Positions 32,546-40,699 are shown, numbered from the stretch's first letter. The stretch is DNA of 64,000 bases from Nitrososphaerota archaeon (GCA_009889515.1 WUQR01000139.1:434001-498000), one strand, 5' to 3'. Program-made: numbers and translations. The notes: generated by a model from the sequence alone, not told the origin.

Positions 32546-33007
32546 ATGTCCAACAATAAAGAACAAGTAAAAGTAAGGCTGACCGTAGGAGACATGACCG
32601 TCGAGATAGAGACAACCCTCGAAAACGTCGAAGAGGCGGTAAGACGCTCAGTCCTAGGGATTCAGCAGGCCAAGGCTACACAGCCCGTACAGGCCAAGAG
32701 GCTGGAGCGCCGCACAACAACCTGCCTCGACCTATTAGAGAGGCTTGTCGAGGAGGGGTGGTTCTCAACCCCCCGGAGCCTATCCGAAGTTGTCGCCGAG
32801 CTGGCGCGGAGAGGATATCACTACGACCCCACAGCTGTGGCCCACGGCCTCCTCGACCTTGTCAGGCGGGAGGCCCTAATCCGCGAGGGGAAGCCTAAGA
32901 GATACGTCTACCGGGCATCCAAACCCTCTGAGAGGACAGCCGAGGAGGCTGCTGAAAAGTCTGGAGAGGTTGAAGGGGAGGCTACCCCTCTTGGCCAGGC
33001 GTCTTGA
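32546..33007 (+). CDS. Winged-helix protein A of a facing paralogous pair, unknown role
   Basis: About 153 residues from ATG 32546 (ATG 32537 and TTG 32528 are also in frame). The first ~30 residues form a beta hairpin and helix (VKVRLTVGDMTVEIETTLEN, VEEAVRRSV). Residues ~60-125 form a winged helix (LDLLERLVEEGWFSTPRSLS ... VVAELARRGYHYDPTAVAHG ... KPKRYVYRAS). The acidic tail is Glu-rich. Protein B opposite has the same hairpin-helix unit and a winged helix. It could be a transcription or DNA-repair factor; it diverges from nurA and precedes the TBP gene. Confidence 0.7.
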   Translation: MSNNKEQVKVRLTVGDMTVEIETTLENVEEAVRRSVLGIQQAKATQPVQAKRLERRTTTCLDLLERLVEEGWFSTPRSLSEVVAELARRGYHYDPTAVAHGLLDLVRREALIREGKPKRYVYRASKPSERTAEEAAEKSGEVEGEATPLGQAS

Positions 33008-33482
33008 GGCGGTTAAGAAGCTCTTCTAGGCCTGCCATCGTGATCTGGTACTCTCCCCTCTCAACCCTTTGAACCAATCCATCACGGGCAAGCTCCGTAA
33101 GTCTAGCCGTAACCGTCTTACCGCCCACGCCTAGGGCCGCCACTAGCTCAGGTACACCTGCACTTCCCCTCTCTGAGAGACCCATGAGACTCTCGATGCG
33201 CTTCTTCGCGAGGTAGAGTAGAATTCGCTGCGGGTTGGAGAGGATGCGGGCTGTGGGCTTGATGTAGAGTCCCTCCCCCTCGCTGTAGGCGATGTAGTCT
33301 TGGAGGGCGTCAACCAGCTTGGTGAGGTCTGGGCCTGAAGCGAGGCGGCGTGCTAGACTGTACGCGGGCAGGTGTTGCCCAATAAAGTTGGAGACGAATC
33401 TTAGGACTTCCTCTGCCGTACCCTCGGCCTCGGCCTTCAGCTCACCCATCTCGATGAGGACCCTCAACCTCTCCCCACTCAA
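32982..33482 (-). CDS. Winged-helix protein B of a facing paralogous pair, unknown role
   Basis: A 166-residue protein. The N-terminal LRVLIEMGELKAEAEGTAEE, VLRFVSNFI matches the pattern of protein A (V-x-I-x-x-G-x-x-x-E-x-E-x-T-x-E-x-V). A middle helical part follows, then a winged helix at ~95-155 (ILLYLAKKRIESLMGLSERG ... GVPELVAALGVGGKTVTARL ... LVQRVERGEYQIT). The two genes overlap tail-to-tail by 26 bases. It ends 50 bases before TBP begins on the same strand. The hairpin-helix unit plus winged helix suggests dimerising or protein-binding regulators. Confidence 0.7.
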   Translation of the reverse strand: MSGERLRVLIEMGELKAEAEGTAEEVLRFVSNFIGQHLPAYSLARRLASGPDLTKLVDALQDYIAYSEGEGLYIKPTARILSNPQRILLYLAKKRIESLMGLSERGSAGVPELVAALGVGGKTVTARLTELARDGLVQRVERGEYQITMAGLEELLNRLKTPGQEG

Positions 33483-33536
33483 CGATTCATCAACCTCCAG
33501 TCAACTCAGAGATGCGTGGCGCGATATCGCGAGGCA

Positions 33537-34121
33537 TCAGACTCCCTGCGACTGGACCATATAGGTGATAAGCCCCTTCTCGATAAGCTCGTTCCTCAGG
33601 ATACGTATCGCTTCATAGACCTCCTTCTCATACTTAGCACCGGTACAGACCAGCTTGCCGCTCGCAAACATGAGTATCACAACCTTAGGACTCGACATCC
33701 TGTAGATCAATCCGGGGAACTGCTCCGGCTCATACATTACATTCTCAAGGGATTGGGCGGCTTGGATGAGGTTTATCCTCCCGTGGAGGTCTATCGAGGC
33801 CACGATGTTCTGGATCTCGATTATCGGCTCCTCCTTAATCAGGAAGTTCTCCCTCTTCAGAAGCTTCACTACAATCTTGACGGCCTTGACAGCCTCCTCC
33901 TCACTCTTAGCACCTGTACAGACCATCTTCCCACTACTGAAGATCAGTGTCGCTGTCTTAGGCTTGGCAAGCCTGAAGACGAGGCCTGGGAACTGGGCGG
34001 GCTTGTACTCGGCCTCAGGAAACGCGTTTTGAATAGCATTCAAGTCCAGCCTCTGGTTCAGGGTGACGGAGGCGACAACGTTTTGTATCTCGATTGTAGG
34101 TTCGGGATATTTCTGTTCCAA
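33537..34121 (-). CDS. tbp: TATA-box-binding protein
   Basis: A 194-residue saddle protein of two repeats. Repeat 1 has PTIEIQNVVASVTLNQRLDL and YKPAQFPGLVFRLAKPKTAT; repeat 2 has PIIEIQNIVASIDLHGRINL and YEPEQFPGLIYRMSSPKVVI; each ends in a SGKMVCTGAKSEEEA-type helix start. It starts transcription with TFB. The acidic C-terminal tail found in some archaea is missing; the end is MVQSQGV. Start TTG 34121; TATTTAAGG at about 34150 lies 31 bases upstream. A 14-bp palindrome sits at 34127-34140, between box and start. Confidence 0.97.
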   Translation of the reverse strand: MEQKYPEPTIEIQNVVASVTLNQRLDLNAIQNAFPEAEYKPAQFPGLVFRLAKPKTATLIFSSGKMVCTGAKSEEEAVKAVKIVVKLLKRENFLIKEEPIIEIQNIVASIDLHGRINLIQAAQSLENVMYEPEQFPGLIYRMSSPKVVILMFASGKLVCTGAKYEKEVYEAIRILRNELIEKGLITYMVQSQGV

Positions 34122-34126
34122 CCCTG

Positions 34127-34140
34127 AGCTTTATAAAGCT
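34127..34140. promoter_or_regulatory. 14-bp palindrome with a TATA core just before the TBP start
   Basis: AGCTTTATAAAGCT is a perfect palindrome. It lies 6 to 19 bases upstream of the TBP TTG at 34121, between the presumed promoter box (TATTTAAGG, near 34150) and the start. Being a symmetric TATA sequence it would be a good TBP site, which would allow self-repression by blocking the promoter. Confidence 0.45.
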
Positions 34141-34289
34141 TGGCAGGGGTATTTAAGGCTTTAAAAAGGGGCACTCAGCCAAACCAAAGAGCCGTATCCG
34201 AGTATGTCAGGCGGGTTTAAAGAGGGGGGAGGGGCGTATAAAACAGATAACCATGTACGCGTGTACTTTTATGGGGATGGTCATTGTTC

Positions 34290-34457
34290 ATGGGTGATGA
34301 TATGGTGTATGAAATATGCCGTGAGCTTTCAGATGAGCATGACTATATCTTCGGTGTTCCAGTGGATGAGGTTTCATATGGTCTGGGCTACTGCGAGGTC
34401 TGTGGATGCAGAATAGATGTGTTCGGCTTCTGTGCCTGTGGAGGCTGGCCTGACTAG
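34290..34457 (+). CDS. Tiny zinc-cluster protein, 55 residues
   Basis: An ORF from ATG 34290 encodes 55 residues. The N-terminal half is acidic (MGDDMVYEICRELSDEHDYI), and the C-terminal half is YCEVCGCRIDVFGFCACGGW, with five cysteines in a C-x2-C-x-C-x7-C-x-C pattern that suggests a zinc ribbon. TATAAAA at 34237-34243 lies ~50 bases upstream, so there would be a short leader of ~25 bases. The gene sits between TBP and aIF2-beta. Cys spacing makes coding likely; no family is recognised. A TTG at 34284 is in frame. Confidence 0.55.
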   Translation: MGDDMVYEICRELSDEHDYIFGVPVDEVSYGLGYCEVCGCRIDVFGFCACGGWPD

Positions 34458-34468
34458 CAGCCGACGTG

Positions 34469-34894
34469 CTATATCTTCCTGATAGGAGTCTTAGCGCCGC
34501 ATATTTCACAGACTAAGAACCTGAACCTCTTCTCCGAGACTATCTTCGTGTCGATACCCCCACAGACTGGGCACTTGACAAACTCCTTAAAGTAGAGCTG
34601 GAGGAGCTTCCCCAGCTCCTCATCACCAACCCGTCCGCTCAAGATTGCTCTCTCACCATCCAGCGTTCCAGGCCTACCCGTCTCCTTGAATATGAAGCGG
34701 GCCAGGTGCTGGGGCTCCCGACCCAGAGCATCCGCAAGCTGCTTGAAGTTTGCAATGATTGTCTGCCTATGCTCGTGGATTATCTCCGGTGTGAGCGAGA
34801 TGGTCCGCTCCCCTCGATCAGCCCTGCTGGACTGCACCCTAGACAAGACCCTGTCAAGCATCTTCTCATATGCCTCCCTCGAAGCCAGCTCCAT
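34469..34894 (-). CDS. aif2b: Translation initiation factor 2, beta subunit
   Basis: A protein of 141 residues from ATG 34894 (MELASREAYEKML); a longer start at 34915 is less likely. Conserved stretches are ANFKQLADALGREPQHLARF, FKETGRPGTLDGERAILSGR and a C-terminal zinc ribbon CPVCGG then CEICGAK. aIF2-beta joins alpha and gamma to deliver initiator tRNA. The upstream 51-residue ORF on the strand ends 26 bases before the start. The gene is convergent to the tiny zinc protein, with an 11-base gap. Confidence 0.95.
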   Translation of the reverse strand: MELASREAYEKMLDRVLSRVQSSRADRGERTISLTPEIIHEHRQTIIANFKQLADALGREPQHLARFIFKETGRPGTLDGERAILSGRVGDEELGKLLQLYFKEFVKCPVCGGIDTKIVSEKRFRFLVCEICGAKTPIRKI

Positions 34895-34920
34895 GCCACC
34901 ATGACTGAGCCACACCCCAG

Positions 34921-35076
34921 TTAATAAGTCTCCACAACCAGCCCAAGAGACGCATCTCCACTCTCAGTCTCCAGCTGTTCTATAGTAGCGCCATCCAATA
35001 ATAATAGGGACTTAACTCGCCATGCTAGGCGGATGTTGAAGAGGTTTGGTGTGGGCTCTGATGCGGTTCTACTCAT
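34921..35076 (-). CDS. Possible small protein (51 residues) upstream of aIF2-beta
   Basis: ATG 35076 opens 51 codons: MSRTASEPTPNLFNIRLAWR, VKSLLLLDGATIEQLETE and an acidic end SGDASLGLVVETY. TAATAAAG on the minus strand (35101-35110) is 29 bases upstream, the spacing for a leaderless mRNA. It lies 26 bases before aIF2-beta, in the same direction, so it may be its operon partner. No family or motif is recognised, and it shares its promoter box with the divergent ahcY gene. The coding status is moderate. Confidence 0.4.
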   Translation of the reverse strand: MSRTASEPTPNLFNIRLAWRVKSLLLLDGATIEQLETESGDASLGLVVETY

Positions 35077-35100
35077 GACTGAGCGCTTATACGTTGTCTT

Positions 35101-35110
35101 CTTTATTAGG
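35101..35110. promoter_or_regulatory. Shared TATA element, ahcY / small ORF and aIF2-beta
   Basis: CTTTATTAGG is centred 29 bases from the plus-strand ATG at 35134 and 29 bases from the minus-strand ATG at 35076. The symmetry supports one box for both directions. Confidence 0.5.
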
Positions 35111-35133
35111 TTGTGAGTTGTGTTTGGTGGGAG

Positions 35134-36453
35134 ATGGCTGTGGGGGATTTTTGGGTTAGGGATTTGGGGATTGCGGATCAGGGGTTGAGGAGGATTGCTT
35201 GGGCTGAGAGGCTGATGCCTGTTTGTCTCTCGATTAGGAGGAGGTTTGCTGAGGAGAGGCCTCTTGAGGGTGTGAGGATTGCGGCTTGTCTTCATGTTAC
35301 TAAGGAGACTGCTGTCTTGGTTGAGACGCTTAGGGCTGGAGGGGCTGAGGTGGCTCTCTGCGCCTCTAACCCCCTTAGCACGCAGGATGATGTTGCAGCA
35401 GCCCTCGCTTCCAAGGGTGTGAAGGTCTACGCCATCCGTGGTATGAGCCCTCAGGAATATTATGAGTGTATAGGGTGGACGCTCAAGCTGAAGCCCTCCA
35501 TCACGATCGACGACGGTGCTGACCTGACCTCGACTGTACACAAGATCTTGCACGGTATGAGGGATGAGAGTGTGTCTTGGGCTACTAAGGTCTTAGACGA
35601 CCCAGTGGGGTCTTGCTCCCACATCTACGGTGGGACTGAGGAGACGACTACGGGCGTAACTAGGCTCAGGTCGCTTGAGGCACAAGGCCTGCTACTATAC
35701 CCCATCATAGCCGTGAACGACTCGCCCACAAAGAGGCTCTTCGACAACCCGATCGGGACCGGACAGTCCGTCTTGGACGGTATCATGAGGGCTACAGGAA
35801 TCCTGCTAGCGGGAAAGAGGGTTGTGGTTGCGGGTTATGGGCAGGTGGGCTCCGGAATAGCGATGAGGGCTAGGGGGATGGGCTGTGAGGTCATAGTCGT
35901 CGAGCCCTCACCCGTCAGGGCCCTGATGGCGGCCATGAACGGCTTCAGAGTCACGGACATGAGCGAGGCGGCGGCAATAGGCGACATATTCATCACAGCG
36001 ACAGGAGACATCAACGTGATTCGTGAAGAACACTTCCTGAAGATGAAGAGCGGGGCCATACTGGCTAACGCGGGACACTACGACGTCGAGATTTCTAAGC
36101 GGGACCTCGCCAAGCTCTCCATCCGAGTAGAGAGAGTATCCGACCTCATAACAAAGTACTCTCTCCGTGATGGTCGTGAGATTTATCTGCTGGCTGATGG
36201 AAGGCTTGTGAACCTTGTGGCTGCCGAGGGTCATCCCCCAGAGGTGATGGATCTAAGCTTCTCCCTCCAAGCTCTCGCTGTCAAGCATTTGGTAGAGAAT
36301 CGCGGGAGGCTTGAGAGGCGGGTCTACCTCCTTCCACAGGAGATAGATGACATGGTTGCGCGGGAGAAGCTTGCATCCATGGGCGTGAAACTCGAGTCTC
36401 TGACCGATGAGCAGTTAAAGTATCTCAGAGAGTGGCAGCTGGGGACAACCTAG
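35134..36453 (+). CDS. ahcY: S-adenosyl-L-homocysteine hydrolase
   Basis: A 439-residue NAD-dependent enzyme from ATG 35134. The substrate-binding start is [20 protein letters not shown], the catalytic block [16 protein letters not shown] (Asp), [12 protein letters not shown] and [18 protein letters not shown]; the Rossmann fold [17 protein letters not shown] binds NAD. It splits SAH into adenosine and homocysteine, keeping methylation cycles running. The first ~200 bases are unusually rich in T and G (GTGGGGGATTTTTGGGTTAG), unlike the rest. Convergent with L2, 6 bases apart. Confidence 0.96.
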   Translation: MAVGDFWVRDLGIADQGLRRIAWAERLMPVCLSIRRRFAEERPLEGVRIAACLHVTKETAVLVETLRAGGAEVALCASNPLSTQDDVAAALASKGVKVYAIRGMSPQEYYECIGWTLKLKPSITIDDGADLTSTVHKILHGMRDESVSWATKVLDDPVGSCSHIYGGTEETTTGVTRLRSLEAQGLLLYPIIAVNDSPTKRLFDNPIGTGQSVLDGIMRATGILLAGKRVVVAGYGQVGSGIAMRARGMGCEVIVVEPSPVRALMAAMNGFRVTDMSEAAAIGDIFITATGDINVIREEHFLKMKSGAILANAGHYDVEISKRDLAKLSIRVERVSDLITKYSLRDGREIYLLADGRLVNLVAAEGHPPEVMDLSFSLQALAVKHLVENRGRLERRVYLLPQEIDDMVAREKLASMGVKLESLTDEQLKYLREWQLGTT

Positions 36454-36459
36454 GGCTGG

Positions 36460-37176
36460 CTACTTCTTCCTCCCCGTACGCCTCGCAGCGATTAGGCCGA
36501 CCTTCCTCCCGGGTGGAGCAGTCCTCTTAACGGTCTCAGGCCGTCCAATCTTCTTGTGACTTCCTCCGCCGAATGGGTGTCTGGCCGGAACCATCGCCAC
36601 ACCCCTAACCCTCGGATAGGGCCTGTGCTTCGCCTTCATCAACCAGTACTTCTTCCCAGCCTTGAGCATAGGCTTATCCACCCTACCGCCTCCGGCGACT
36701 ACCCCGACTACGGCGAGACACTTTCCGCTCAACTCAACCAGCTTTCTCGAGGGCAGCCGGATGATCGTCTTGTCGCCCAGTTGAGAGATGACCGATGCGT
36801 ATGCCCCCGACGACCTGGCCAGCACTCCCCCATCCCCCGGCCTGAGCTCAACAGTAGAGACTATCGCACCCTCAGGCAGAGCACCCACCGGCAGAATGTT
36901 TCCCACGGAGGGGGTTGCCCTGCTCCCAATCTCTATCCTCTGGCCCACATACATTCCTTGGACAGCGGGGATGTAGAAGACCTTGTTGTCCACCTCAACC
37001 TCAGCTACTGGTGCACCCCTACCCGGATCGTGAAGTATATCCCTAACATACCCAGTTATCAGCTCACCATTCCTGGGCAGCTCTGGAGGTATCCCCACCT
37101 CGAAGTGCCTCTGAATACTAGCCACATAGGTCGGAGAGCCGCGCCCAATCCTCTGGGCCCTGATACGCCTAGGCAT
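36460..37176 (-). CDS. rpl2: Large ribosomal subunit protein uL2
   Basis: A 238-residue RNA-binding protein. Marks are MPRRIRAQRIGRGSPTYV, GAPVAEVEVDNKVFYIPAVQ, PVGALPEGAIVSTVELRPGD and the C-terminal VAMVPARHPFGGGSHKKIGR, in which the conserved His helps peptidyl transfer. In most archaea S19-L22-S3 follow L2; here ahcY follows in the opposite direction, so the operon is cut. It is last of L3-L4-L23-L2 on the minus strand, 11 bases after L23. Confidence 0.97.
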   Translation of the reverse strand: MPRRIRAQRIGRGSPTYVASIQRHFEVGIPPELPRNGELITGYVRDILHDPGRGAPVAEVEVDNKVFYIPAVQGMYVGQRIEIGSRATPSVGNILPVGALPEGAIVSTVELRPGDGGVLARSSGAYASVISQLGDKTIIRLPSRKLVELSGKCLAVVGVVAGGGRVDKPMLKAGKKYWLMKAKHRPYPRVRGVAMVPARHPFGGGSHKKIGRPETVKRTAPPGRKVGLIAARRTGRKK

Positions 37177-37187
37177 GGAGAATCACC

Positions 37188-37451
37188 CTAAAAGACCCCC
37201 AGCCTCGTAGCGATGTCGGAGGCCTTGTAGTCAGGCGCCAGCTTGACAAACGCCTTCTTCTCACCCCGCGGAGTGATGAGCGTGTTAACCTTCTCAACCT
37301 TGACCTCATAAATCCTCTCCACAGCCATCTTGATATCCCTCTTAGTCGCATTATTATCCACAATAAATGTCAGCTTATTCTCCCTCTCTATCAACGAGAC
37401 AGCATCCTGTGTTACTACGAGCCTCTTAATCACCGCCTGTGGATCCATCAC
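37188..37451 (-). CDS. rpl23: Large ribosomal subunit protein uL23
   Basis: An 87-residue protein: [40 protein letters not shown], and a C-terminal [21 protein letters not shown]-type strand. It lies at the polypeptide exit tunnel and binds SRP. The start at 37451 or 37448 (two adjacent ATGs) overlaps the L4 stop by about 26 bases, as is common for these coupled genes. Confidence 0.96.
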   Translation of the reverse strand: MMDPQAVIKRLVVTQDAVSLIERENKLTFIVDNNATKRDIKMAVERIYEVKVEKVNTLITPRGEKKAFVKLAPDYKASDIATRLGVF

Positions 37452-38262
37452 CCAACAACCTCCTCTCGAGCACGGGGAGAGAATTTAGAGTGTATATGGT
37501 TAGTCTGCCTGGGTGGCCGCCTGGCGCGAGGTCTAGTACGCTCAAGTCCTTAGCCAAGACAACATCCAGCCCCGGAATGTTCTCGGCCGCCTTAGAAACA
37601 CCCTCATCAGCGTGGACCACCAGGAGTGGCCCCCTCCTCCTCTTGTAGCGCCTCCCTCTCCTCTTACCTTTGCCCGCTCTAATCTTGACTTCGCGACACC
37701 TCTCAAGCTCCTCGCCCAACCCTAATGCATTAAGAACCTTCAGCAAATCTGCGGTCTTCTTTACAGATGCGAGGGAGTCCTCTATGACGATGGGTAGCTG
37801 TATCCCGTCAGGGATTCGATGCCCCCTCGCCCTCACGTGCTGGATGCTTGCGGTGAATGCGATGGCTGAGGCTAAGGCTGCCCTCTTCTCCTTCTCGTTG
37901 ATATTCTTGTGTATCTTCTTCTCAGGCGTTGGCGGGTGGGTCGGCCTTCCACCTACAGCCGTCGGAACAAACCCTCCACCCCTCGCCTTTCCAGTCCCCT
38001 CCACCTTGAGCCGAGCTATCCTCGCCATTCCATAGCCCGGCCCGAGCGACTCCACCGAGTACTTGTGGCCAGAACCCTTCCACGCGCCCTTAGGCTGGAA
38101 CCTGTGAGAAAGTAGGTGAATATACACCCTCCGAACCAGATCTGCCCTCAGCTTCGCAGAGAATATGCGGGGGAGGGTGACCTCGCCTCGGCTTGAGCCG
38201 TCAAGCCCCTTCACTGAGACAACGACCTGCTCAGACTTCAAAAGCTGGCCTAAGAGCGTCAA
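37426..38262 (-). CDS. rpl4: Large ribosomal subunit protein uL4
   Basis: A 278-residue protein from TTG 38262, which overlaps the L3 stop as TTGA; a much longer in-frame extension inside L3 is not credible. Marks are [20 protein letters not shown], the extended internal loop [39 protein letters not shown] and the late [20 protein letters not shown]. The loop reaches into the exit tunnel. Basic stretch [15 protein letters not shown] is rich in Arg. Confidence 0.96.
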   Translation of the reverse strand: MTLLGQLLKSEQVVVSVKGLDGSSRGEVTLPRIFSAKLRADLVRRVYIHLLSHRFQPKGAWKGSGHKYSVESLGPGYGMARIARLKVEGTGKARGGGFVPTAVGGRPTHPPTPEKKIHKNINEKEKRAALASAIAFTASIQHVRARGHRIPDGIQLPIVIEDSLASVKKTADLLKVLNALGLGEELERCREVKIRAGKGKRRGRRYKRRRGPLLVVHADEGVSKAAENIPGLDVVLAKDLSVLDLAPGGHPGRLTIYTLNSLPVLERRLLGDGSTGGD

Positions 38263-39260
38263 GACGCCAACACCTCGCCTGCATACATTATGGCTGAGAG
38301 CTTTGGTGCTCCGAGGCTGTAGCGGGGATGCCGCGCGGGAGTCCTGAGAACCACAGGCCTCTTGGGCGTCCCCATCACGGAACCCAGCAGAGCGATCGCA
38401 GGGCACTTGGGTGGAGGAGCCCGTATGTATCCACCCTTTGGAACAGGGGCCTGGCCATCGGGCCAGATCTTAACAACTCTCTTATTGAACTCTGTCCTGT
38501 AGTGGAACCCCATCTGCCCAGCGCGGGGGACAAACCTAGTGACATACTTGGGGCTCCTTCCGCCAATAGCTCCGACCGCCCTCCTAGTCTTCCTCTGCTT
38601 ACGCGGAAGAATCTTGACGCCAAACCTCCTCACAACCCCTTGGAATCCATGACCCTTAGTAACGCCTACAACATCGATAAACTCGCCCTCCCTGAAGACC
38701 TCCTCGACCGGCAGACGCTTACCCAGCCTCTCTACAACATAGTTGAAGGCCTCTTCGACGCCTCCCGAAACAGGTATTGAAAGGATGATGGCCTTCTTTT
38801 GGGAGAGGCCAGCCTCTCTCGGATAGGATGCAGCGAGGGCCCTGACCTGTGCGGCCTTGCCAAGGAGAGATCTCAGCTCATCAACACCGACTGAGGTGGG
38901 TGAGACGCCTCTTACACGTTCTCTAACCTCAGGAGGCAGGTCGCTGATTATGTGCCGGCCGATCTCCACCAGATAACCATTCTCCCTCTTAAGAAGTACG
39001 ACGCCGATGATGTGAAGCGGTGGGGCGGCAAGTACAGTACACCCCGTAGCAACCTCAGTCCCCTGTGTCGGTGAACCGGGAATATCATCAACCATGAAGG
39101 TCGTGACCATCCCCAACTTGTAGGCTATGAATCCTGTGAGGCCTATCCCGTCTTTCCTCTCTGGCCAGAAGTTGACGCGGGGGAGTGGAGACTTGGCTCT
39201 CCGCCTTGGCGAGTATGCCAGAGACCCTCTCCTCGGAGCGGAGTATTTCCTATGCCCCAT
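38259..39260 (-). CDS. rpl3: Large ribosomal subunit protein uL3
   Basis: A 333-residue protein starting MGHRKYSAPRRGSLAYSPRR. The middle VTKGHGFQGVVRRFGVKI and KTRRAVGAIGGRSPKYVTRF contain the loop near the peptidyl-transferase centre; the conserved Gln of the GFQG motif is seen. It heads the cluster L3-L4-L23-L2. GATATAAAC on the minus strand near 39289 lies 29 bases before the ATG, so this is the first gene of the transcript. Confidence 0.97.
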   Translation of the reverse strand: MGHRKYSAPRRGSLAYSPRRRAKSPLPRVNFWPERKDGIGLTGFIAYKLGMVTTFMVDDIPGSPTQGTEVATGCTVLAAPPLHIIGVVLLKRENGYLVEIGRHIISDLPPEVRERVRGVSPTSVGVDELRSLLGKAAQVRALAASYPREAGLSQKKAIILSIPVSGGVEEAFNYVVERLGKRLPVEEVFREGEFIDVVGVTKGHGFQGVVRRFGVKILPRKQRKTRRAVGAIGGRSPKYVTRFVPRAGQMGFHYRTEFNKRVVKIWPDGQAPVPKGGYIRAPPPKCPAIALLGSVMGTPKRPVVLRTPARHPRYSLGAPKLSAIMYAGEVLAS

Positions 39261-39313
39261 TCTTCGCTCACTTGGCTGAGACTGTTTATATCTGCCGGAG
39301 TTATAAACCTGAA

Positions 39314-39352
39314 GCCGGGAGATAATCCGCGCCCCCTCGAGATTATCCCGGC
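39314..39352. repeat. Strong inverted repeat between the rpl3 and glpC promoters
   Basis: GCCGG-GA-GATAATC (39314-39327) pairs with GATTATC-CCGGC (39341-39352): 12 base pairs with a two-base bulge around a 13-base loop. It lies between the rpl3 TATA (near 39289) and the glpC start at 39413, with another TTATAA at 39301. It could be an operator for glycerol control of glpC or the core of a short RNA ending at the T-run at 39372-39376. Confidence 0.45.
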
Positions 39353-39412
39353 AAGTGTTGCTATGGAACGGTTTTTAGGACGATTAAGCCCGTCATCAGT
39401 TGGTCTCTCGGA

Positions 39413-40699
39413 TTGTCGAGCAGGCTTAGAGAGCTGATGGGGGTTTATGCCGATGAGGCTGAGAGATGCATAAGGTGTGGATTCTGCAACTCGGTCTGCC
39501 CTACAACTCTGAGCAGTATCGGGCACATCCCCTCAAGGACTAGTAGGGGCAGGCTTGTGTTGCTCCAGTCAAGTCTTGAGAATGGGACACCATATCCATT
39601 TACTCCGCGCTTCAAGGAGCTGATCGACCTGTGCATAGGTTGTCAGAGATGTGTAAGCGTCTGCCCGGCCCGTATCCCGATTCCAACCGTCATGTCAAGC
39701 TATAGGCGCGCCTACACGGTTGCCGTTGGAGGAAAATCGTTGAGCAGGGGTGAGTGGGTGGTGGCGAACTATGAGCCGGTTGTGAAATACCTATCAAGGA
39801 CTCCAGCCCCCCTCAGGAGAATACTGCTTGGAAAGCCTCTTCTGTGGTTGTTTAAACGCGTGGGGGATTTCGCAGACGACGCTCCACTCCCTATACCTGA
39901 GGGTGGAACGCTCGACAAGCATTTTAAGAATAGCACGCCAAGGCCTGGGTATCAAACTCTCGCGTATTTCTCTGACACCTATGCGAGGTTCGTCAAACCG
40001 AGTATCGGTGTCTCCGCAAGGATGCTGCTCAGAACCGCTGAAATCGAGCTAGTATATCCTCGGCAATATGATTCGGGAGTGATATTCTGGGAGCTCGGCC
40101 TATGGGACAAGGTGGAGAAACTCGCGGTACGGAATGTTGAGAGTTTATCAGAGGAGGTTGAAAAGGGGAGAAGGATTCTCTGCACATCCCCCGCCTCCAC
40201 CCTCATGCTGAGGGAGGTATACCCAAAACTCTTGGACAGCGAGAAGAGTAGGGCCGTCTCAGATGCAGTGGTAGACATAAACGAGCTCATCAACAGCCTA
40301 GTGGAATCTGGGAGGCTTTCCGCCAACCTCAGCGGCCTTAGCTTCGTCCTACACTCTACGTGCCTCTCCCAATACCTCCGCCTAACCAGCCAAATCTCCA
40401 GCTCCTTCCAGAAACTCGGGGCCCATGTAGGAGGAGTGGTGTCAGAGTGCTGCGGATCAGGTGGCCTCTGGGGCCTCTTCAGAAAGAATAGGGAACTCTC
40501 CATAGAGATCGGTGGCAAATTGTTGAGAAGGCTCGGATCTAGTGGGACCGTCTTGTCCTATAGCGAGACCTGCGTCCAGCAGATCATATCGCTCACGAAA
40601 GGTAGCATGACCGTCCAACTACCCCACGAAGCCCTATACAACTGGGTGAGAATGGCCGCTACCCAGTATGGGGCCGAGCATATTTCTCAAGCAACATGA
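39413..40699 (+). CDS. glpC: Fe-S oxidoreductase of the GlpC/HdrD/GlcF type
   Basis: A 428-residue protein. Two [4Fe-4S] ferredoxin motifs are CIRCGFCNSVCP and CIGCQRCVSVCP (about residues 19-30 and 67-78). Two CCG-like domains follow; the second ends with VVSECCGSGGLWG, while the first is degenerate (no CCG). GlpC carries electrons from GlpA to the quinone pool, and glpA is present at 26650. GlcF/LutA-type lactate or glycolate oxidation is an alternative. The start is TTG 39413. The 3' end overlaps the convergent mtnA by 41 bases. Confidence 0.85.
   Translation: MSSRLRELMGVYADEAERCIRCGFCNSVCPTTLSSIGHIPSRTSRGRLVLLQSSLENGTPYPFTPRFKELIDLCIGCQRCVSVCPARIPIPTVMSSYRRAYTVAVGGKSLSRGEWVVANYEPVVKYLSRTPAPLRRILLGKPLLWLFKRVGDFADDAPLPIPEGGTLDKHFKNSTPRPGYQTLAYFSDTYARFVKPSIGVSARMLLRTAEIELVYPRQYDSGVIFWELGLWDKVEKLAVRNVESLSEEVEKGRRILCTSPASTLMLREVYPKLLDSEKSRAVSDAVVDINELINSLVESGRLSANLSGLSFVLHSTCLSQYLRLTSQISSSFQKLGAHVGGVVSECCGSGGLWGLFRKNRELSIEIGGKLLRRLGSSGTVLSYSETCVQQIISLTKGSMTVQLPHEALYNWVRMAATQYGAEHISQAT

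Noticed and set aside
34290-34360. Box C/D sRNA starting at a perfect box C (GTGATGA, 34293-34299)
   Set aside because: No D box (CTGA) follows within the normal distance, while the reading frame through it encodes a cysteine-rich cluster.
34921-35553. A 210-codon minus-strand frame over the ahcY 5' end
   Set aside because: Only its last 51 codons, after ATG 35076, lie outside ahcY and have a promoter; the rest is the shadow of a T/G-rich coding region.
39390-39400. Box C on the minus strand (CTGATGA)
   Set aside because: No D box lies in range and the segment overlaps the glpC promoter.
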